In this document: positions 56,101 to 58,729 of the stretch, piece by piece
How positions within the stretch are numbered: the stretch's first letter is position 1
Layout: every line of letters starts with the position of its first letter
Virus record (IMG/VR): IMGVR_UViG_3300008108_008089
Coordinates: 1 to 58,729 of that record
DNA from: a virus
DNA length: 58,729 nucleotides
Reading direction: 5' to 3' (one strand)
Program-made: the position numbers and the translations under genes
The notes under the pieces: generated by a model
What the model was told of the DNA's origin: nothing
The model's database searches: none
Seen by the model: only the letters and a program-made list of their open reading frames with translations

Positions 56101-58729
56101 TTCAGAAATCTTTGGAGATATGACAGATGAGCAAATTGCAGAGTCTGTAAAGAAGGTTCAAGCTGTAAGTGAAGAAAAAATTGATGAACTTGTTGATGCA
56201 GCGTTCCCAGATGATGCAGAAACTGCTGAACAGCTTAAGACAACTCTTAAAGCACGTCGTCAATATCTTATTGACCGTTTCTTAGGTGGACAACCAGCTG
56301 AAGAAACATCAGAGACACCAGAGAAGCCATCTGTTGATTCAAACACAACGGTTCTCGACACTTCAGGTGACTTAGAAGCACAGTTAGCTGATGCTCAAGC
56401 TGCTGGAAAGAAAGTAGCTTTTAAGTACAACGGAAAAGAAAGAGTTGTAACTCCAAAAGGAGTGTGGAAGAACCCACAGAATGGCAACATCAACCTTTCA
56501 GCCATTGATGAAGAGGGTGTAAAGAAGAATTACACACTTTCTAAGTTTGAGCAGAGCGGTTCTACTGCTTCAGAAGCACCAGAGGCTGCTCCAACACCTG
56601 AGAAGGAACTTCCACAAGCTCCAGAGGCTGCTCAGATTGATCCAGCAGAGAAGCAAAAGGTTCTTGATGAAGTCTCTGCTCTTGCAGAAAAACTTTTTGG
56701 TAATAAGGGTAAGACAAAAGACTTACTTGAATCTTTAAAGGGTCAAGATGGTGCTAACACAGACCTGATTGATTCAATTCTTGAAGATATAAACACTCCA
56801 TCTGCTCCTGCAGATGCAACTCCAGAAGAAAAGATTCAATCTGACCTTTCGCAAGCTCTAACTCCAGATGAAGACGCTGCTCCAGAAGATGAAGTAGCGC
56901 CAATTGACCCTGTAGCACTTGCAGAAGAATTAAAGAAGCCTTTAGACCCAGATTTGATTTGGGCAAAGGTAAAAGATGAAAAGGGAATTTCTGTACTTGA
57001 AAACGGTGACATTGTTGTTGCTGAGAATGTAACTCCAGCTGGCTCAACTATTTACACAATGGTTAAGCGCAACGCTGATAATACATTTAGTGTCTATCAC
57101 CGAATCAAAGGTAATGACGGAACTTCTAGAGTTAAAACTCTTGCAGGACGTTGGCACTCATACACTGCTCTCTCTAGCCGTATCGAGAACGAGAAGTGGA
57201 AAGCAAAGATAACTCCAAGTAAAGTTATCTCAAAATCTAAGCCAGAAACTCCAGGAACTATTGCACCTTCTGCAATCCCTACAAAGAAGGGTGCTTACGT
57301 ATCTGCTGATGGCAAGACTCCAATTAAGGTTGGAATGATTGTCAAAGATACCAAGACTGGAAAGATTGGAAAGGTTGTATCTCTTAAGGATGAGCTTGTT
57401 ACATCTAAGAGCAAATCAAACCCACAGGGTTACACCTATACAGATGTTGCAAAAGTCCAATGGGAAGATGGAAAGAAGAATTGGAAGGTTTCAACCTACC
57501 TAGATATTCAAGATACTTCAGGAGTAAAGCCAGATAAACCAGAAGATGATGGACCTACTGGTGGCGGTGGAGGAACACCTACAACCCCTAAGACTCCATC
57601 CAGTCCTGCGCCAGTAAACAGCACAGAGCCTAAAGTTGAGTTGCCTAAATACGAAGGCGCGGATTTAGCAGGTGCTACTTCAATTAAAGATGTAGAAGCA
57701 AAAGCAGTAGATAAAAATTCTATTGGTCATTTAGCTTCATATGGTGCAAACGATTACAGCGATTACAAGCAGTTCTTGCAAGGTGAACTTATTAAAGACC
57801 CTAACTCTAAGAACATGGCTCCTGGCATTTTGGTTCAAAACGCTAACCCAAATGATTCAGACCAAGATTTAACTAGCTATGGAGTTATCTCAAAGCAAGA
57901 TGCAAAGACTGGTGACATTGAGGTTTCATACTTTGATGGTCCTTTAGCTGGACAGACAAAATCTACAAAGTCAGACAAAATCTGGTCCCGTGAAAAGTTT
58001 ATTACTCCAGAGCAAGCAAAAGAATTAGACATTGAAATTGACCAAACTCTATTTGATAAGTCAAAGGCTGCTGCAAAAGCTAAAGGTGAGTTATACGCTA
58101 AACAACAAGCCGAAAAGCTAAAGAAAGCTCAGCAAGCTGCTGAAGCAAAAGCTTTAAAAGATAAGTTCACAGTTAATGGTCCAGGTTTTGCTATTCAAAC
58201 TTTAGATGCAGCCCCTGACTACTCTGTATCTCCTCACCCAAGTGTTCCTTCTTTAGTAGATGCTCTTAAAATGGCAAATAATGACAACCCAGCGGAAGCT
58301 GCTAACGGTTCAACTACTTTGCTTGACTCGGATTCAATTGAGGATTTAGAAGTTCACGTTGGTATGGTTACTGACAAAGATGGTCAAAAGAAAATTCGTC
58401 TGCAATTTACTCTAACAAGCTGGGCTGGAAAGCAAGTAACAGCTAAAGCAGACTCAGACCCAAATATTACAAAGACCAAAGCTTTAAGACTTGATAAATG
58501 GAAAAAGCAACCAGACGGTTCTGTTGTTTGGCAAGACACTTGGGATACCAGCACTGTTGATTCAAACAAGAACGGTGTGACTTTCGAAGGACCTGCTGGA
58601 AAGGGAACTTTCCTTCTTCACCGTGCATCTAAGTCAATAGATGACACCGAAGTCGATTTCTTTAAGTATCACAGTAGTAGTCCATACGCTGTTTCATTTC
58701 ACAACAAAGCAGAGATTTATCTGCCAGCA
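50138..58729 (+). CDS. giant multi-enzyme virion-type protein (partial, at least 2864 aa)
   Basis: An uninterrupted frame from ATG 50138 past the window end. Residues 1-230 end in RRDRKGRFAEMGGGLR, seen in actinophage head proteins. About 350-880 is an acidic linker. Two SH3-like repeats with TGYYPGHxSQxxxxW follow (about 889-945 and 1043-1110). Residues 1190-1370 are a complete DEDDh exonuclease (D1199, E1201, D1295, H1352, D1357). About 1630-1790 is a Nudix domain with box GGAH...EEFMEEVG (1691-1716). About 1820-2050 looks HipA/PI-kinase-like (GSNQGAFY, K1852, RIDAGG). Then more linkers and SH3-like parts. Confidence 0.8.
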   Translation, partial: MAKYSKTPKQQAAIAIAKKKVKTLSLEQQNERILEAGFDIVKSANTKFSGSRLITRRAAKSVMTRCLSKYENETYSLRRMRTLKELNGYIQLAQYNKVFSVSPENTDLLPISHPRSTRKHELSTAEVMKHRARWIIDDPNIQDDTVRSILSSALTAHPASPEYEYSIALLQSMPQGSVPQYALLAALGDGNSPAARRARAMRQRRDRKGRFAEMGGGLRALIRRISGAVQSLSGRAVATDEGSDTFDMELPNGDLVRVPAKSAEGVKAILKSAQGPDGYSKTAAKVKTGDPVIEEADLVKIDAPAGFSKDESWSPSDVDKEYYGTKIDLGTKYTDDAYDVIKISTPNAAAKDKFEAAQQREGEGQNVVTEGAGKNGSLDPNLPVYFVSRRGEDDSKPFAVAQRWSDVQDYISQDEPNFEKGELPNPAKMLDEGGEEPTPDTPEETPASEVQGELIPKVSKKNLKKNMKEYKKNLKDYEENGGLFPLDPSKDHILLPDGSVVDAETGELERDASGQAPTEEPAVKAKLDVGPKLNLPEQIKDSGKKPAEPTPGYYNVDRGEYTPEGPIDGQEASDFTDDPAELAQKFDTPTLEKSLEDGVKGTEKSPATGYGTLPFEDGDEIVPAEAIYNALKEQGEDADAILDGIYGKKDATPEVSDEVKDELGKDLPEVPEMEGGDPTELPTLLEGLSDDEKDNYAKTGEYKQYLPKNDTFDVPEDYAELSPEAFDKDQYVIPEDAPEGFNYDPVDIANYYDTEDLKGELRRALEPGNEMPGYGMLGTQTDDGEEYSAYVPGEAIRDALQLQGEDTNALTKEIYDEGFAGQEEDALTPEQINDALEGEAPDTEEITPEPAQEAPTETTEQAPSDEKGPEAVDGVAVGEPTGPAKLKAKTTELKAGDVTTNDFFTIESIEPSEFPGKSWVTGYYPGHVSQKTKLWNNDTDISVYRNIDAPTKGDLPVLSKPKAKEYDPEGKVYKNPEGVWVPKDAAAQKQYLADFEKYNEELAQAKEMWSAPEGLEEWVSESEAPVYTPSKPVGVVGVGATEVKPGDIAFKKEGKNDFYEYFIVQDVTTDETGNAVVTGYYPGHQSQTKTWKGTTPIEVIRGASDLPEPGKKPALERPKKDDPAYKEKYAEFNAAKKESAATFTPPIDVDALPPKPKKVSRPTPPAFMGDKLKAIAAEANGDPVKFKELLANEEVVHLDFESTGGFTSPSPIQVSMTKVKNGEIIEEKTLFMNPEQPLDSFYTDKDPSEVLKDSDGNPISDEFLSKQMSQADAFKEISDFLGADPIVSAHNMPFDGEILRRKMAEYGLDYKPAGEIDTLSLARKVINGSAGDHKLEAVANRYGLAEPNTDWHDASVDVAVLPGILNNLLDEMAVTKSGIDVLDLEKSSADYDKAKAEYDAYKSGKSKADSELVMAKTFADGMAGKDVPETDALVKAMPKDKPTSDEVSPSTSAKPTELSDGDFQVESVLGGNVSNNWVSDPENTTNVGAIAVEEWQPGDFIKAKHDGFHEIISITPIEGDDKRVLVKRRLLANGKEYESAWVKYQAYEVWRRNGEPEAVPAPEPELEQPQLEIDEAPEKEANAGKWNDYNIAEGTDGVFYAENISAADVQALKAGTLTPPKLPFFAPLGGGNNQETGEGYFFTSDGKRFWGKYGAGGALIRRKNADGEYEYFLAKRSSSLSQGGGKWGIPGGAHKDQTIAKAPNATAKEEFMEEVGGDISALEPIYVDTNKVGAEWAYETSVFEVGPDQYNDLSSKDGENTATGWFTGDQIKKMADAEMLHPDFADSFSNIVSNLEDEDAKTDKPIPEPEVNVEDVQATFDTSNWKKTGSQAGSNQGAFYTDPDTGNQYYVKKPKSDKHFANEVLGGALYEEAGVKFGRAYKGIDKNGNSVLVSPLVEGSDADFGSKKSDSDVKKNAQDDFAVDAWLGNYDVIGLEYDNVLTDKDGNVTRIDAGGSLLFRAQGGTDKEFGPEATQVDSMRNPKENPQASEIFGDMTDEQIAESVKKVQAVSEEKIDELVDAAFPDDAETAEQLKTTLKARRQYLIDRFLGGQPAEETSETPEKPSVDSNTTVLDTSGDLEAQLADAQAAGKKVAFKYNGKERVVTPKGVWKNPQNGNINLSAIDEEGVKKNYTLSKFEQSGSTASEAPEAAPTPEKELPQAPEAAQIDPAEKQKVLDEVSALAEKLFGNKGKTKDLLESLKGQDGANTDLIDSILEDINTPSAPADATPEEKIQSDLSQALTPDEDAAPEDEVAPIDPVALAEELKKPLDPDLIWAKVKDEKGISVLENGDIVVAENVTPAGSTIYTMVKRNADNTFSVYHRIKGNDGTSRVKTLAGRWHSYTALSSRIENEKWKAKITPSKVISKSKPETPGTIAPSAIPTKKGAYVSADGKTPIKVGMIVKDTKTGKIGKVVSLKDELVTSKSKSNPQGYTYTDVAKVQWEDGKKNWKVSTYLDIQDTSGVKPDKPEDDGPTGGGGGTPTTPKTPSSPAPVNSTEPKVELPKYEGADLAGATSIKDVEAKAVDKNSIGHLASYGANDYSDYKQFLQGELIKDPNSKNMAPGILVQNANPNDSDQDLTSYGVISKQDAKTGDIEVSYFDGPLAGQTKSTKSDKIWSREKFITPEQAKELDIEIDQTLFDKSKAAAKAKGELYAKQQAEKLKKAQQAAEAKALKDKFTVNGPGFAIQTLDAAPDYSVSPHPSVPSLVDALKMANNDNPAEAANGSTTLLDSDSIEDLEVHVGMVTDKDGQKKIRLQFTLTSWAGKQVTAKADSDPNITKTKALRLDKWKKQPDGSVVWQDTWDTSTVDSNKNGVTFEGPAGKGTFLLHRASKSIDDTEVDFFKYHSSSPYAVSFHNKAEIYLPA

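Noticed and set aside
51039-57047. Many 60-220 codon frames inside 50138-58729
   Set aside because: They are out-of-phase or antisense to one continuous frame with clear domain motifs; the main frame has no stop before the window end.

Overview
The window looks like part of the genome of a tailed double-stranded DNA phage (Caudoviricetes) of an actinobacterium. Evidence for a tailed phage is a portal protein, head-type proteins, virion fibre and lysis genes, dense overlapping small genes, and long one-direction gene runs. Evidence for an actinobacterial host is DUF3039 and DUF7455 proteins, several small cysteine proteins of actinophage type, a B12-dependent ribonucleotide reductase and many apparently leaderless genes. 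The DNA is AT-rich by eye, which would fit a low-GC freshwater actinobacterium, but that host is an inference. No integrase, tRNA, CRISPR array, DNA polymerase or clear large terminase was found, and the last gene runs off the right edge, so this is an incomplete genome.

Left arm (1-21.3 kb, mostly minus strand). It holds the lysis and virion accessory block (CHAP endolysin, two-helix holin candidate, lipoprotein, M23 peptidase, SNase), surface or small-molecule chemistry genes (methyltransferase, HxGH nucleotidyltransferase, pyruvyl-transferase-like protein, GNATs, glycosyltransferase), a fibre-like virion protein, an AdoMet-decarboxylase-like gene, and a four-gene cluster of flavin-dependent halogenase, DUF6065-like protein, GH130-like beta-propeller and membrane protein. 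It ends with nrdJ and small zinc-ribbon genes.

Divergence zone (21.3-22.5 kb). A glycosyltransferase gene is followed by a gene-free AT-rich stretch with four about 43-bp units bounded by ACTATCA/TGATAGT at about 67-bp spacing. This is a candidate replication origin or operator cluster.

Middle (22.5-43.3 kb, plus strand). It carries dozens of small genes, many with zinc ribbons. Larger ones are a possible terminase-small-like protein, a YubB/Api92-like protein, a MoxR AAA+ and vWA/HExxH pair, a proteasome-like Ntn hydrolase, a DUF7694 protein and a secreted lytic transglycosylase with a peptidoglycan-binding partner. The region has its own DNA signature: GGGTAAAAA (25 exact copies), GCGCTCGC (13 copies), a promoter family with GCAGGAAGGTG between the -35 and -10, and AACGACGAAAGGA leaders. 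A small minus-strand operon set (43.4-44.8 kb, including DUF3846) uses the same promoters.

Right arm (44.8-58.7 kb). An A/C-rich, G-poor desert leads into the structural operon: HTH protein, DUF1360 membrane protein, portal, a Cys-rich DUF5872 head protein, and an open frame of at least 2864 codons that combines SH3-like repeats, a complete DEDDh exonuclease, a Nudix domain and a HipA/PI-kinase-like fold. This giant protein, the GGGTAAAAA word and the 22.1-kb repeat array are the strongest candidates for undescribed biology.
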